This document shows, piece by piece, positions 25,090 to 36,677 of a stretch of 64,000 nt of DNA. Source of the DNA: Tillus elongatus (Eukaryota; Arthropoda; Insecta; Coleoptera; Cleridae). The stretch covers positions 85,669,406 through 85,733,405 of the forward strand of contig OZ023267.1 of assembly GCA_964006375.1 (NCBI GenBank), in the 5' to 3' direction. A model generated the notes under the pieces. The model made no database searches, was not told the DNA's origin, and saw nothing but the letters and a program-made list of their open reading frames with translations. The position numbers and the translations under genes were made by a program. Position 1 is the first letter of the stretch. Every line of letters starts with the position of its first letter.

Positions 25090-26580
25090 GCCATTGAATT
25101 TTACTGCCAGTGTTAAAAGAAATAATGGAACGGAACCCAAATCATCCAGCAACATTCATAGAAATAAAAAATATAGAGCCCTTATAACTGACCACAAAGG
25201 AAACTCTTAGAAGCCTGCAAAATCAGAAGTCGCTTAAAAGAAAATATCCCCGATGAGCCGGCATCAATATATCACATAATACGAGAAGGAAAACAAAAGA
25301 AAATAAAAAATATAACTCGCCTGGAAGAAAGTACTACAACACAAAATGAAGAACAAATACCAAACATAATAAGCCAATATTTTACAAATTTATATAAGGG
25401 AAGACAATTTAACAGCGAGCAAACTAACCACGTCTTAAAGAAACACTTTAAAAAGAAACTGGAAGGAGGAAAAAGCATCGAGCTAAATACTCAACGAAAT
25501 AAACAACAGTGCATTAAACAAGTCTTCTGGGCCAGACGGGTTAACTTTAGAATTTTACACAAAAATATTGCGAAATAATTAAGGACAGTATAGTGACGAT
25601 AATGAAGGAGATAAATAAAGGAGTGAATGCGCCAGATGCCTTTAAGGAGGGACTCATGGTCCTTGTACCAAAACAAGCAAACCCGAGAGGTCTAAGTGAG
25701 TACAGACCCATCTCATTACTCAACACAGAATATAAATTGTTTATGCGATGTATAAAAATAAGACTCAGTACTTTGATAAACCAAATAGTAGGCCATGAAC
25801 AAAGGTGTGCATCTCCAGGCAGAACCATATTTTCAACACTGCTTAGCCTAATAGAAGAAGTACTAAATGCAAACATTCATGGCAGGAATTATATCCTCCT
25901 AAGCTTGGACTTGGACCATGCGTTCGAGAGAGTCAATCATGAGTACTTGTGGTGGGCACTAGAACAGTATGGATTTTCACACAGATTTATCACCAACATA
26001 CGACAAATGTATACGAACTGTTTTCCTGTGTGCAAATCAACGCGGGGGCGGGGGGGGAGGAGGGGAGGGGGGGGGTGAACAGCCTAAGAGTAGAAGTAAA
26101 ATGTTTGTAAGGCAAGAATGTCCCTTATCCATGAGTTTATTTATCATCTATTTGGAGTCATTGATCCAACTATTAAAATCACCAACTACTTAAGTACATA
26201 CTTATGCGGACGACATTAACGTGATAATTAAAAATCCTAAAGAGATTAACATGATCTACACAAAAGTCGACCCATTTTGCCAAATAACTGCAGCAGTCCT
26301 AAATCCATGTAAGTCCAAAGGAATAATACTAGGTAGACAAAGAAGTAACACACATGTACCTGAGAACACATGGTTTACAATCGAGGAATTCAGTAACAAT
26401 TTACATGAAATGGCGAGAACCAACTGGGAAGCAGCAGTATCACTCGTGCGTACCACGCTACTTAAAAACCGAAACAGTACTTCCCATACCTCTGCTGGTG
26501 GCAAAACCCATATATACCATCTGTGGTACTTCATACGGACAGAAACCTCAACCAGAATTTCATAGCCTTGCAAGACGCTC
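25090..26580 (+). pseudogene. LINE ORF2, reverse transcriptase segment
   Basis: Conserved blocks can be followed through several frames: SSGPDGLTLEFY, then FKEGLMVLVPKQANPRGLSE and YRPISLLNTEYKLF (25593-26078), SLDLDHAFERVNH, a run of G at 26041-26076, VRQECPLSMSLF, then TYADDINV (catalytic YADD) near 26205-26225. A stop just before YADD and several frameshifts break it. It would have copied the element RNA at the target site. Confidence 0.75.
26041..26076 (+). repeat. G-rich low-complexity run in RT gene
   Basis: 36 bases almost entirely G, including runs of five, eight, four and nine, inside the RT coding region. It has the spacing required for a G-quadruplex. Confidence 0.85.
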
Positions 26581-26763
26581 GGATTAAAGCAAACGCGCTT
26601 TTTATACGTCGGACAATGGAATATAGAAGGAGACACAGTACTGCCTTTGATTATATGAATTTCAGGGCTACGGTAACAAATCCACCACACATAAATGGAA
26701 TACCGCATTAAGCCCCTCACATGAAGCGTTTTGTGCAAGAAGCTGCTTACATAGAGAAAAAAA

Positions 26764-27193
<430 letters not shown>

Positions 27194-27981
27194 ATGTGTA
27201 CTGTGCACATTGGGTCCTCTAATTCCCTCTACCTTTGTATATGTTTCCTGGTCACTTTGGATCCATAGCGAAATAAGGGGAGTATGCAATGTTGCCATTT
27301 AGCCATTTCAATATATTATTAGTATATGACGGATATGTTGAATAATTGTACATATATTACGTAAAATACCTTTTATTGTTAGATAGGCATTTAATAATAA
27401 GCGATGGTTAATAGTAACATCTATCTATTTGATTAATTCTACGTCAACAATTTTCCGTGGTTAGTAAAATTGGTCTTAGTGATGATTGCGAGTGTATAAA
27501 CTCAGCAATAAAGATATACAGTGTTATGATAAAGTCTGAAACATAATTCATAAATGGGTTATTTAATTTTTTTCAAGAAAAACGCTTAGATGTGTCAATT
27601 TTATGTTTTCAATCGCCAACTTATGACGTAAAAATTAGATTTATGACGTCGCCTATTTCTGAATGGTGACGTCACCACTAGTTTTTTTTAATGACAACCA
27701 TATTTTTTTGCCCTTTTTTCACGGAACTGCTTACTAATTAAATGATGATAAAAAAATTGGTACTCGACATAATAATTTATTTGGAAAATTGCATTGTTTA
27801 CTTTAAAAAATAAAAATTAACGAAGAAAAACAAACAAAATTTTGCGCAAATGTTCAAATTGTGCCCCACCTACAATTTGGCATTGACCTATACGAGTGTA
27901 AACACATTGTACAGTGCGTTAAAAATGTCGGTACTAATTTGCTCCACTTTAGCGCGAATTCTTTGCTGTAGCTCCTCTAAG

Positions 27982-28526
27982 TTATTTGGTCTGTTGAAAT
28001 AAACTTTCCATTTTAAATAACGCCATAGAAAATAAAAATAACGGATTCAAGTCTGGGGAACGCGGCGGCCACTCAATTGCTCCTCGACGCCCTATCAATC
28101 TTTCAGGAAATGTGGCATCTAGATATTGACGCACGTCTATACCAAAATGAGGAGGGGCCCCGTCTTGATAAAAACAAATATCTTGATGGGGCACATCTGT
28201 CGCGTGACTAGTTGGAAAAATTATTGCCAGAGTGGACGCTAAATCAAATCACAAGAAATTTAGGTAACGTTCTACCTGTAAGATTTCCTTGAAGAAAGTA
28301 AAGTCCTATGAAATGCCTTCCGATTATTCCCATCCACATTCACTTTGCCATGACGTTGACTGTGGGATTTGGCGACCAATTTACTTACTGTAGATCTTGC
28401 AGTTGGTGGTATATTAGGATGTTGTTGGTTAAATAACTCGTATGCTACCTGATGTCTTCCACGACTGTCGCCACATGCAATTATCATTAATATGTCTATT
28501 CTTTCCCTTTCAGCTAAACGTGCCAT
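27982..28526 (-). pseudogene. Mariner-like transposase fragments
   Basis: 28272-28526 encodes the N-terminal helix-turn-helix region (ARLAERERIDILMI, HPNIPPTARSTVSKLVAK). 27982-28194 encodes the C-terminal catalytic segment with YQDGAPPHF, then LIGRRGAIEWPPRSPDLNPL. The middle third, including the first catalytic Asp, is missing, as in the element at 20.5 kb, although the sequences are too different for one to be a recent copy of the other. Confidence 0.75.
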
Positions 28527-28814
28527 TTTTGTTAATTCGAATTAGAATTGTACACTTCTATCACTTTTACACTTTCACCAATAAGACTATTAATTAATTT
28601 AAACGGCAGGTAATAATTGTAATTAATTCACGATTTAACATTATTGTCTTTCTTCACAGAATTCCAAATCCATATACTGCCGTAAAACTCCAATAACTAA
28701 ATACTGACAACAGAAAATAATTAATAAATTATCACAACGAGTGTTGTTAGAAATTGATTTTGACTTTACTTTTTGTTTGACCTGTCAAATAGGTACATGA
28801 CAACGTACATTGTA

Positions 28815-29221
28815 AGATGTACGACAGGGTCGTCATCTTGGTGCGGAACCAGGTAGTACGTTGTCACGACAGCTCCAATGAATACAAAATATTATAAATA
28901 GATACTGTACAACCAACCAACAATTTTTGTAAATTGTCAGCCCTGGCGCATTTATTTCCTAATTCTGGGAAAATGTATATAAGGCTAGATGTATTCTCAC
29001 CATAATTAGAAACGCAGACCGGTTTCGCTCTAATTAGAGTTCGTCAGTGCGCTATACTAATTACAGCGAGAACACACCTATAAACTAATACAGCCTACTA
29101 GAATAGTATGAGATGTATGATAGGGTCGCCATGTTCGTGCGGCACCAGGTAGTATATTGTCACGACAGGTCCAATTAACACAAAATGGTATGAATAGTGA
29201 CTCTGTACGACCAACAGTGTC
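28815..29221 (-). repeat. Hammerhead-ribozyme repeat, ~1.3 units, minus strand
   Basis: Reverse complement of the 45.9-46.7 kb tandem unit: shared phrases are TGCGGAACCAGGTAGTA, CAACCAACAATTTTTGTAAA and ACGCAGACCGGTTTCGCTCT. It meets an oppositely oriented partial unit at about 29221, so the pair forms a head-to-head arrangement. Confidence 0.8.
29010..29052 (-). ncRNA. Type I hammerhead ribozyme, near-canonical copy
   Basis: On the minus strand: stem I strand AGCGCA, core CTGACGA, stem II of CTCU/AGAG with an AATT loop (closing pair A.C instead of G-C), GAAA, stem III ACC/GGT, cleavage triplet GTC, then TGCGTT pairing with AGCGCA. Predicted cleavage is after the C at 29016. ACCGGT is self-complementary with no loop, so activity would be expected as a dimer or in tandem RNA, as known for hammerheads with very short stem III. 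Confidence 0.65.
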
Positions 29222-29434
29222 GTGAAAATATATTATCTGGTTCCGCACCGAGATGTCGACCCTGTGGTACATTTCACAATGTTCTCGTTGTAGTAGGCTG
29301 GCTGCCATAGCCGTATTACTTGATTTACTTGTGTTCTCGCTGTAATTAGTATAGCGCACTGACCAGCTCTAATTATAGCGAAACCGGTCTGCGTTTCTAG
29401 TTATGGTGAGGATACATCTAGCCTTACATGGCAG
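29222..29434 (+). repeat. Hammerhead-ribozyme repeat, partial unit, plus strand
   Basis: Plus-strand partial copy of the same unit. Its ribozyme (29353-29398) has CTGACCA instead of CTGANGA and a mismatch in stem II, so it is predicted inactive. Confidence 0.75.
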
Positions 29435-29856
29435 CGTCTCAAAAATCATAAAATCAAGTGTTTATTACTATAGAAAAGTGAAGGAAATTCCATTATTCTC
29501 GTCCTAAAGAAAACTCGTCCTAAATAAAAATTGTACAAATGTTTCTTACTTTTTTATTAAATTTACGTTGGCATTTTGTAAAGTAAATAATGCAATTTAA
29601 AAAAAAATCTCAGGTACCAATTTTTTCATCATCATTTAGGTAGTAAGCAAGTTTATGGAAAAACAGAAAAAAGGTATGGTTGTCATTTAAAAAAACGTAT
29701 GATGAGGTCATCATTCAGAAATAGGTGACGCCATAAATATAATTTTTACGTTATAAGCTGGCAACTCAAAAGATAAAATTAACCTGTCAGAGCGTTTTTC
29801 TCGAAAAAATGAAATAACGCATTTATGCATTGCGTTCCAAACTTTATCATCACACT

Positions 29857-30786
29857 ATATGTGTGAGATATAAATAAATCTTCTTTGATTACACGTACAC
29901 TGCTATTTATCTATTTTTCTTCAATGAACTCATTCATTTTCCAAGTTTGTCGTTTTTCTGTACGATGTAATTGGACGATCTATGCTAATTCGTATTGAAA
30001 ACGTATACCTGAAGTAGGCAGTGAATGTGTCTAACATTTATAGATTACAACGTTGATTTTTGTTTTGTAAAAGATTTATATCATAGCCCATGGAATGATT
30101 CCAAATGATAATTCCTCAAAATTATTCAACGTAGCACGTGCCTTTAATATGCACGAATATTGTGAATTTGAAACTCTGTTTTTATTATCCAGTAGCACAT
30201 ACTGCAGTAACTTGGGTCAATACTTTTACTTACCCTTGGGTGATTTTTCCATATTTGTGAATGACATTTAACATTATATAACAATATTTCATTATCCGTC
30301 GAAAAACAAGAAAATTGTTAAGCAAAGAGAGAGAAACTTTGACCGCATACCTGTTAAGAAGAACGTCAAAAGCAATATATGTAGGTCATATGTAAACTAC
30401 TTTTTATTTGGTATAATACTGGGTGTTCAGTACGTAGATAGTCTTATATTATATTACAGACATGACAAACGACTACATAAACTGCCTAATAGTTATAATC
30501 AAGGATTATGTGCTTATCTTCACAAAACGTATAGAAGGGATTCCAGACAGCACAGACACATTCTGAGAATATATCAGGAATGTTTCGAAAGAATATTCAA
30601 ACATCCCCAGAACATTCTCACACATATATTCATAGAACATGACAATTGGGCAGATTCTGTCATACTAATAAGGCTCTTATTTATAATATTCTTAGGAGCT
30701 CCCAGTATGTTCTGAAAATGTCCCAGGAACAATTCAATAAATCTTCTCAAATTCATCATACACATCCTCATTGCTTTTTTAAAAGA
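29857..30786. other. Intergenic, no gene seen
   Basis: AT-rich. From about 30540 the phrases GAATATTC and AGAACATTCT recur. A similar cluster occurs at 37.86-38.07 kb. Confidence 0.35.
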
Positions 30787-30790
30787 TATA

Positions 30791-31170
30791 CAGGGTGTTT
30801 CGCATAAGAACCGACACAGAGCAGGGGCATGCATTAGAGGAACCTAAAATATGATGACTTTACGCAACTTTGACAAGTTATATGCATTTAAAGTGAGGTT
30901 CAGCCTATTCAACCCTTTCAAATTCATCAATTGAACTCTACTTGCCATCGATTAATGCTCTTCGTATACTCAAAATGTATACCAAATGTGATTTTACTAA
31001 AAGTATTTCGCAGATATTGATTTTTTTTCGAAATTAGAAACCCCATTTTGAAGGCCTATAATTTCTCAGGGGTGTAACTTAGAATAGGGGTAATTTGCGT
31101 TAAATTACCATATTTTAGGTTTACCTAGATGCCCCTGCCCTGTGTCGGTTCCAATGCGAAATACTCCGTG
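30791..31170. mobile_element. Miniature inverted-repeat element (mariner-like MITE)
   Basis: 380 bp with ~40-bp TIRs: CAGGGTGTTTCGCATAAGAA at the left, paired with the reverse complement of the right end TGTGTCGGTTCCAATGCGAA. TA dinucleotides flank both ends (30789-30790 and 31171-31172). No coding capacity. The CAGGGTGT start and TA duplication fit the mariner superfamily. Confidence 0.85.
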
Positions 31171-31172
31171 TA

Positions 31173-31869
31173 CATTTTTTGAATGGCAGAAATTAAGGAA
31201 ATGCAAAGCTATGAAATATTTTATGGATCTTCAAAGTTTACTTATTTTCCTCAATGTAGCTGGCCTTGTATATATTTTCGTATAAGCCCAACTCGCAATA
31301 TATGTTAGAATTTAACAATCACTCACCCTTGTGTAGGTTACCATCATCCCAGTGGCTACACACAAATGTAAACTCACGTTCAGATACTTAATAAGTCAAT
31401 AATTCGAGTATTGCATATTTATTCACATTAAGTATGTACTGATAACAAATGTAAAGAAATGTTTGTGAATAAAATATTAATAAAACAATTAAAACTTCAA
31501 TAACATAAGAATAAAATAAATAAAGATACAGTTCTTTGAGTTCCCAGAAAATTTAATAACCAAATGCAAAGTTTCCGAGATGAATATTCGAGGTTGCCTC
31601 ACTGAAATAACTTGAAATTTGGCTAGACTATCGATCCTACAGGCTTTCAGTGTGGCACTAATAGAATTGCATTACATAATAGTACTTATACCTTTATAGA
31701 ATACAACTAAATTGAGCAGAATATGTTACAAAATCACATTCATTTGCAGTTACGAAAAACAAAACTGAAAGTCATCGATCAGACCTTTTGACAATTCCCT
31801 TTGGAGGTTGCTCTCTGCTCTGCTCTCACGGACTTGCTTTTGATTTCGAAAGCTTTATTGTACACAACG
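31173..31869. other. Intergenic, no gene seen
   Basis: No motif-bearing frame. The last few hundred bases may belong to the older Gypsy remnant into which the Mag-like element inserted. Confidence 0.35.
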
Positions 31870-32084
31870 TGATAAGTCTGTAAGTGAGTTTGTGCAAGGA
31901 TTAATAACACTGGTTTAATAACTAACTATTTATTAACACAGAATAACAACTTAATAATAATGACGCTGTTGACTTACCGTCAGCTAGGTAGCAAGTGGCG
32001 ATGGTCGAGCTGTGACAATGCGTCGACGCTGCGCTGGAGGGCGCATGCTCGTACATATGACAACTGACATTCACATACATGTCA
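31870..32084 (-). repeat. Mag-like element 3' LTR
   Basis: 215 bp, TGATAAGTCTG to CATACATGTCA on the plus strand. One substitution relative to the 5' LTR. Confidence 0.9.
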
Positions 32085-32105
32085 CATCTCTCCCTTTAAA
32101 TTTGA
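32085..32105 (-). other. Mag-like polypurine tract
   Basis: The minus strand reads TAAAGGGAGAGATG directly before the 3' LTR start TGACATG, the usual position of the plus-strand primer. Confidence 0.7.
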
Positions 32106-32128
32106 AATTATTTCAGTTACATAAAATT

Positions 32129-35100
32129 CTAGTCATGACCATACCTTAGGGGTGGTTTAATATTTCGCTTAGGGCGAATTGGCTTTGACTTACAATAATC
32201 ATGGGGTAAACCTATGATTTCCAATAGTTCCTTGTGAGTGTATTCCTTAGAACTACTTATGTCTACATTACAACCATCCGTAGTGTCGCTCGCGACTTCA
32301 TTTGGTGAGTCTGGAGCACTAGCCTGAGGACTTACACTATTCTCTACAATGTTTTTATTACAGCTATTTACAATTGTTGTACTAGATTTATCTACATTAA
32401 TACTAAGATTAGGGTATGCTCGGTTAAAAGAGACAGGATCTATTTCAGTACTTATTATCTGGTTGACATGCCTTTTCCAGACATGGCCTTCATTTGTCCT
32501 ACAAATATAAACTGCTCCACCAATACGCTTAACCACAGTTGCTAAGGCCCACCCTTTTTTATTCTGTACTCGATAATCCCTGACCATTACAATTTTTCCA
32601 GGCAAGTGCGCTCTTCGAAGTTTTGTATGATCACTTTGTGGCTGTGGCACGGGTAGATCTCTAAGTAGATCTAATCTTGTCCTTAGTTTTCTACCCAGCA
32701 TAAGTTCAGCTGGTGATACCTTAGTTGTTGTATGAGGAGTAGATCGGTACATAAACAATATCCTACTTAATATTGTGTCTACTTCGTTCGTTGCTCTTTT
32801 CAGATTGGCTATCTCTGTTGTCAACTTATGTTTTATAATGCGAACCGCATTTTCCGCTAACCCATTACTCTGGGGATTAAACGGAGGAATTGTTATATGA
32901 CTAATTCCATTGTTTTTATAAAAATTCTGCATCTGGTTGGACACTAGTGAGGGTCCATTATCAGATACGACAGTATTAGGAAGACCAAACCTTGTGAAAC
33001 AATTTCGCAGCGCTGCTATGGTGTTGTCAGAAGTCATGTCATTCATTGGGTATACTTCTATCCATTTTGAGTATGAATCGATTAAGATTAAGTAGCTTCT
33101 ATTATATACAGAGAAAAAGTCTATGTGTACAGTCTCAAATGGCTTTTGGGCTAAGGGCCAGGGAACTGATTGCTTCGGTGGATCTGCACGTGTCTGTAAA
33201 CACTTTGTGCATGATGCAACTAAGTTCTCGATTCTTTTATCAATCCCAGGAAACCACATATACTGCCTGGCTAGAGATTTCATTCTCACTACCCCTTGGT
33301 GAGTATTGTGCAGTTCTCTTAGCACTAACGACTGCAATGAGGTAGGAATAACTATTCTATCTCCCCAAAATAAACATTTGTTGATCACATTCAATTGATG
33401 TTTTCGGTGAAAGAATGGTTTCAAATCAGATATAATATCCCGAGGCCAATTACTTTTCACACAACGAATCACGGTTTGTAGAATGCCATCATTTTCGGTG
33501 TGGGTTTTTACCGTTTGGTTACTTATTGGTGTATGATCCATGAAGTCCATAAAATAGATACGGTCTTCCCAGTCTGTGTCTTCTGGCAGAGATTCAGAAA
33601 CTGGCAACCTTGACAAACAGTCCGCAATAATATTTTGATTTCCGCTTATGTGAACCACTTCGTAGTCAAAATTAGACAGGTATAAGGCATACCTTTTTAA
33701 ACGATTTGCACATGTCTGATTAGTGTCTTTCTTATTGCTCAAAATAGAAACAAGTGCTTTTTGATCAGTGCGAAGTGTGAACTTCACACCATACAGGTAT
33801 TGCTCAAATTTCCTTACACCATAGTAACACGCAAGACTTTCTTTGTGTACTGTGGCATAGTTTTGTTCAGCTTTGCTGTATGTGCGTGAGACACATGCGA
33901 CCATTTTTTCTGATCCGTCATGCATCCTATGAGTTAGGACTGCTGCAATGCCGTTTTCAGATGCATCCGTTGTTACAAAGATTGGTAACTTCGGATCAAA
34001 GTATGCCAGTACAGATGACAACAGACTTTTTATATGCCTAAACGCTTTCTCACATTCCGAAGACCAGTGGAATTGAGAGTTCTTCTGTAAAAGCTTATAT
34101 AACGGAGCAGCTAAATGAGCTAAAGGTATATATCTCGAATAAAAATTAACTAAACCCAAAAACGACTTTAATTGTGTGAGATTTGTTGGTTTAGGAGCAT
34201 ATTTGATGGCTCGAATTTTGGTTTCACATTTGGAAATGCCTTCTTTAGACAAAACAAACCCCAAATAAGATACCTTGTCTTCAAAAAATTTACATTTTTC
34301 AATATTCACCTTTAGTCCTGCTTCAGACAATATTTTGAATACGCTTTGAAGTACTTTTAAATGGTTGTCATGCTCCCGATGCCCAATTAAGATATCATCT
34401 TGAAATGTAAATATGTTGTTTGTTCCTTGGAACAACTGGTCAATATACTTTTGAAAATAAAAACTTGCACACTTAATTCCAAAGGGCATCCGATTCATCA
34501 TATACAGTCCTTTATGCGTAGATATAGTTGCTAAACATTTTGATTTCTCATCTAGCTGAAACTGCATGTAAGCGTCGCTTAGATCAATTTTTGAAAATTT
34601 AATGCAACCATGCAGTTTTGCAAAGAGACTATCAATGCTTGGCAATGGATAGTAGTATGACTCTAGCTGTTTGTTTAATTTAATATAGCTGCCACAAATA
34701 CGTATTGTTCCATTTTTACGCATTACAGGTACTGTGTATGATGACCAGGGGCTAGAAATAACGGGAGTTATGATACCGTTGCTCTCCATGCGGTTTAACT
34801 CGTGTTCAATTTTGTGCTGTAACGCTAATGGGACAGGTTTGGGCTTATGATGATGCGGAACCGCATCAGGCTTTAGATGTAAGCTTATCTTTGCATACTT
34901 AAAACACCCTAATTTTCCATCAAAAACTTCTGGAAACTGCTTGATCAATGTCTCTTTTAACTCGCTTATACAGGTCGAGTTTATAGAAGGGACTAGTGTC
35001 AAATTAAATTTACAAATAAAATCACGGCCTAGCAAACCAGTGGTTGCATTTTTAACTACGAAAAATTTCATTACTACACTCTTATTTAAATATTCTACCC

Positions 35101-36196
35101 TGAGATTGACAAAACCTTCAGGTAAAATCATCTCACCAGTGTAACCTTTAAAAGTTAGGGTTGTATTGTGGAGGGGAATATGATTGAAATTTTTCTTAAA
35201 ACAGTCATATTTTAAAGTTGATACTGCAGAACCCGAATCTAGCTCCAAAGAAAATGTCTTATTATTTAACTTAACTGCAATTAGCATAGGGCCTGAAATT
35301 GAACTGAACATATCTAAATTATAAATTGAAAGTTCATTTTCTGAGACCTGTTCATAATCAACATTATTAACGGTCACCTTATTAGAGTTTTTACATACAC
35401 TTACCAGATGTCCTATCTCACCGCACTTCACACAACGGTAATTGGCGTACTTACACTCGCCAAAGTGTTTTTTCCCAGAAGTTGAACACTTCATTTTCCT
35501 GTGATCCTGCTGTTGTCGCTCTCGTCCGCCATTGTTTTTGTCAAATCTTTGGTTCGTTTGAAGTTGACGTTTGGAGGCGCCGCTACAGTCATGCGTTGAA
35601 TTGTAGTTCGAACTTGATGGCGCTGACTCTTGTTTCCGATTTCCGTAATAATGGATTCCATTGTTGGCGTTGACCGAATTTGAATTTTCGGACGAATTTA
35701 AGATGGTTGCTTCTCTGGCTACGGCGATTTCTAGAAGTTCTTCCATCTTCCTTGTGTGGGACTCTTCTACAAGACGATCCAATACTGGTCCAGGTAACAT
35801 GCCACAAATGAATTTGTCACGCAGGGTATCAACTAAGTGTTCAAACTTACAACTTGATGCCAAACGCTTAATTCTCGCGTACCACTCACAACAGGATTCG
35901 TGACTGACTTGCTGAGCTTTAAAGAACGCTATTCTTTCCCTGAAAACGTTGATTGGCGGGCTGAATTGCTTTTTTAGGATTGCACATAGTTCATCGTATG
36001 TTTTATCCTGTGGCAAGGTAGGGAAACATAAATCTCGTAGCACTTTATATGTCTGTGTACCTATAAGGCTAATTAACATGGCTACTTTGAGATCGCTGTC
36101 GACCTTGTTTGCCTTACAATATTGGGATAGTTTTTCTTCGTACACGCTGAAGTCTTCTCCGTTATTGTATTCCGACATACTTCCGATCGCCGCCAT
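32129..36196 (-). CDS. Gag-Pol polyprotein of Mag-like Gypsy element
   Basis: One open frame of 1355 codons. Residues about 1-170 are a retrotransposon Gag capsid domain (FRERIAFFKAQQ, EWYARIKRLASSCKF). A degenerate knuckle with its second Cys replaced (CSTSGKKHFGEC) is followed by an intact CCHC knuckle (CVKCGEIGHLVSVC, residues 255-268). Aspartic protease DSGS is at 320. RT spans roughly 450-640 with KFSKIDLSDAYMQ, NRMPFGIKCA and FQDDILI, Phe replacing the more common Tyr before xDD. RNase H begins at TTDASENG and includes a TDQKAL block. Integrase has a His-His-Cys-Cys finger (HNTHQG to CTKC) and the D,D,E triad in HIDFFSV, VSDNGPS and NGLAENAV. A single gag-pol frame without frameshift is typical of the Mag lineage. 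Upstream of the Met a 262-nt leader leads to the 5' LTR. Confidence 0.93.
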   Translation of the reverse strand: MAAIGSMSEYNNGEDFSVYEEKLSQYCKANKVDSDLKVAMLISLIGTQTYKVLRDLCFPTLPQDKTYDELCAILKKQFSPPINVFRERIAFFKAQQVSHESCCEWYARIKRLASSCKFEHLVDTLRDKFICGMLPGPVLDRLVEESHTRKMEELLEIAVAREATILNSSENSNSVNANNGIHYYGNRKQESAPSSSNYNSTHDCSGASKRQLQTNQRFDKNNGGRERQQQDHRKMKCSTSGKKHFGECKYANYRCVKCGEIGHLVSVCKNSNKVTVNNVDYEQVSENELSIYNLDMFSSISGPMLIAVKLNNKTFSLELDSGSAVSTLKYDCFKKNFNHIPLHNTTLTFKGYTGEMILPEGFVNLRVEYLNKSVVMKFFVVKNATTGLLGRDFICKFNLTLVPSINSTCISELKETLIKQFPEVFDGKLGCFKYAKISLHLKPDAVPHHHKPKPVPLALQHKIEHELNRMESNGIITPVISSPWSSYTVPVMRKNGTIRICGSYIKLNKQLESYYYPLPSIDSLFAKLHGCIKFSKIDLSDAYMQFQLDEKSKCLATISTHKGLYMMNRMPFGIKCASFYFQKYIDQLFQGTNNIFTFQDDILIGHREHDNHLKVLQSVFKILSEAGLKVNIEKCKFFEDKVSYLGFVLSKEGISKCETKIRAIKYAPKPTNLTQLKSFLGLVNFYSRYIPLAHLAAPLYKLLQKNSQFHWSSECEKAFRHIKSLLSSVLAYFDPKLPIFVTTDASENGIAAVLTHRMHDGSEKMVACVSRTYSKAEQNYATVHKESLACYYGVRKFEQYLYGVKFTLRTDQKALVSILSNKKDTNQTCANRLKRYALYLSNFDYEVVHISGNQNIIADCLSRLPVSESLPEDTDWEDRIYFMDFMDHTPISNQTVKTHTENDGILQTVIRCVKSNWPRDIISDLKPFFHRKHQLNVINKCLFWGDRIVIPTSLQSLVLRELHNTHQGVVRMKSLARQYMWFPGIDKRIENLVASCTKCLQTRADPPKQSVPWPLAQKPFETVHIDFFSVYNRSYLILIDSYSKWIEVYPMNDMTSDNTIAALRNCFTRFGLPNTVVSDNGPSLVSNQMQNFYKNNGISHITIPPFNPQSNGLAENAVRIIKHKLTTEIANLKRATNEVDTILSRILFMYRSTPHTTTKVSPAELMLGRKLRTRLDLLRDLPVPQPQSDHTKLRRAHLPGKIVMVRDYRVQNKKGWALATVVKRIGGAVYICRTNEGHVWKRHVNQIISTEIDPVSFNRAYPNLSINVDKSSTTIVNSCNKNIVENSVSPQASAPDSPNEVASDTTDGCNVDISSSKEYTHKELLEIIGLPHDYCKSKPIRPKRNIKPPLRYGHD

Positions 36197-36440
36197 TATT
36201 AAATGTTGTATTTGCGTATTAACAGATGCACGTGGTTTCGATTCAAATATCCGCGGAACACTAAAATTTTATTGCTGTTCGACACAAAACTTATTTGTTT
36301 TAAGCGCGTCCAACACAAATTTTTCTTCGTGTAGACTAAAAGGAGGGAAAGTTACAATTTTTACACACGCGACTAGGCTCTCACCATGCGGTTTCCGTTT
36401 ATTATTTTTGATTTTACGGTACCGTTTCACTTGCACATTA

Positions 36441-36456
36441 GTTATCCTCGTCGCCA
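36441..36456 (-). other. Mag-like primer-binding site
   Basis: The minus strand reads TGGCGACGAGGATAAC one base after the 5' LTR. The TGG start is complementary to a tRNA CCA end; I do not assign the tRNA. Confidence 0.6.
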
Positions 36457-36457
36457 A

Positions 36458-36672
36458 TGATAAGTCTGTAAGTGAGTTTGTGCAAGGATTAATAACACTG
36501 GTTTAATAACTAACTATTTATTAACACAGAATAACAACTTAATAATAATGACGATGTTGACTTACCGTCAGCTAGGTAGCAAGTGGCGATGGTCGAGCTG
36601 TGACAATGCGTCGACGCTGCGCTGGAGGGCGCATGCTCGTACATATGACAACTGACATTCACATACATGTCA
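36458..36672 (-). repeat. Mag-like element 5' LTR
   Basis: 215 bp, 214 of 215 positions identical to 31870-32084. Confidence 0.9.
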
Positions 36673-36677
36673 CAACG

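Larger units (their letters stand above)
27526..29851 (-). mobile_element. Second mariner/Tc1-superfamily element, with nested repeats
   Basis: Inverted arms of about 280 bp: ATGATAAAGTCTGAAAC at the left pairs with a diverged GATGATAAAGTTTGGAAC read inward from the right, continuing through AGAAAAACGCT, GACGTCGCCTATTTC and AATGACAACCATA. Broken transposase frames lie at 27982-28526 on the minus strand. Hammerhead-type repeats (28815-29434) are inserted between the transposase and the right arm. Confidence 0.75.
31870..36672 (-). mobile_element. Mag-like Ty3/Gypsy LTR retrotransposon, apparently intact and young
   Basis: 4.8 kb on the minus strand with 215-bp TG...CA LTRs (31870-32084 and 36458-36672) that differ at one base (GACGCTG versus GACGATG), flanked by a 5-bp duplication CAACG (31865-31869 and 36673-36677). 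A TGG primer site follows the 5' LTR and a purine tract precedes the 3' LTR. A single uninterrupted gag-pol frame fills the interior. All parts needed for autonomous movement are visible, and near-identical LTRs mean recent insertion. Confidence 0.93.
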
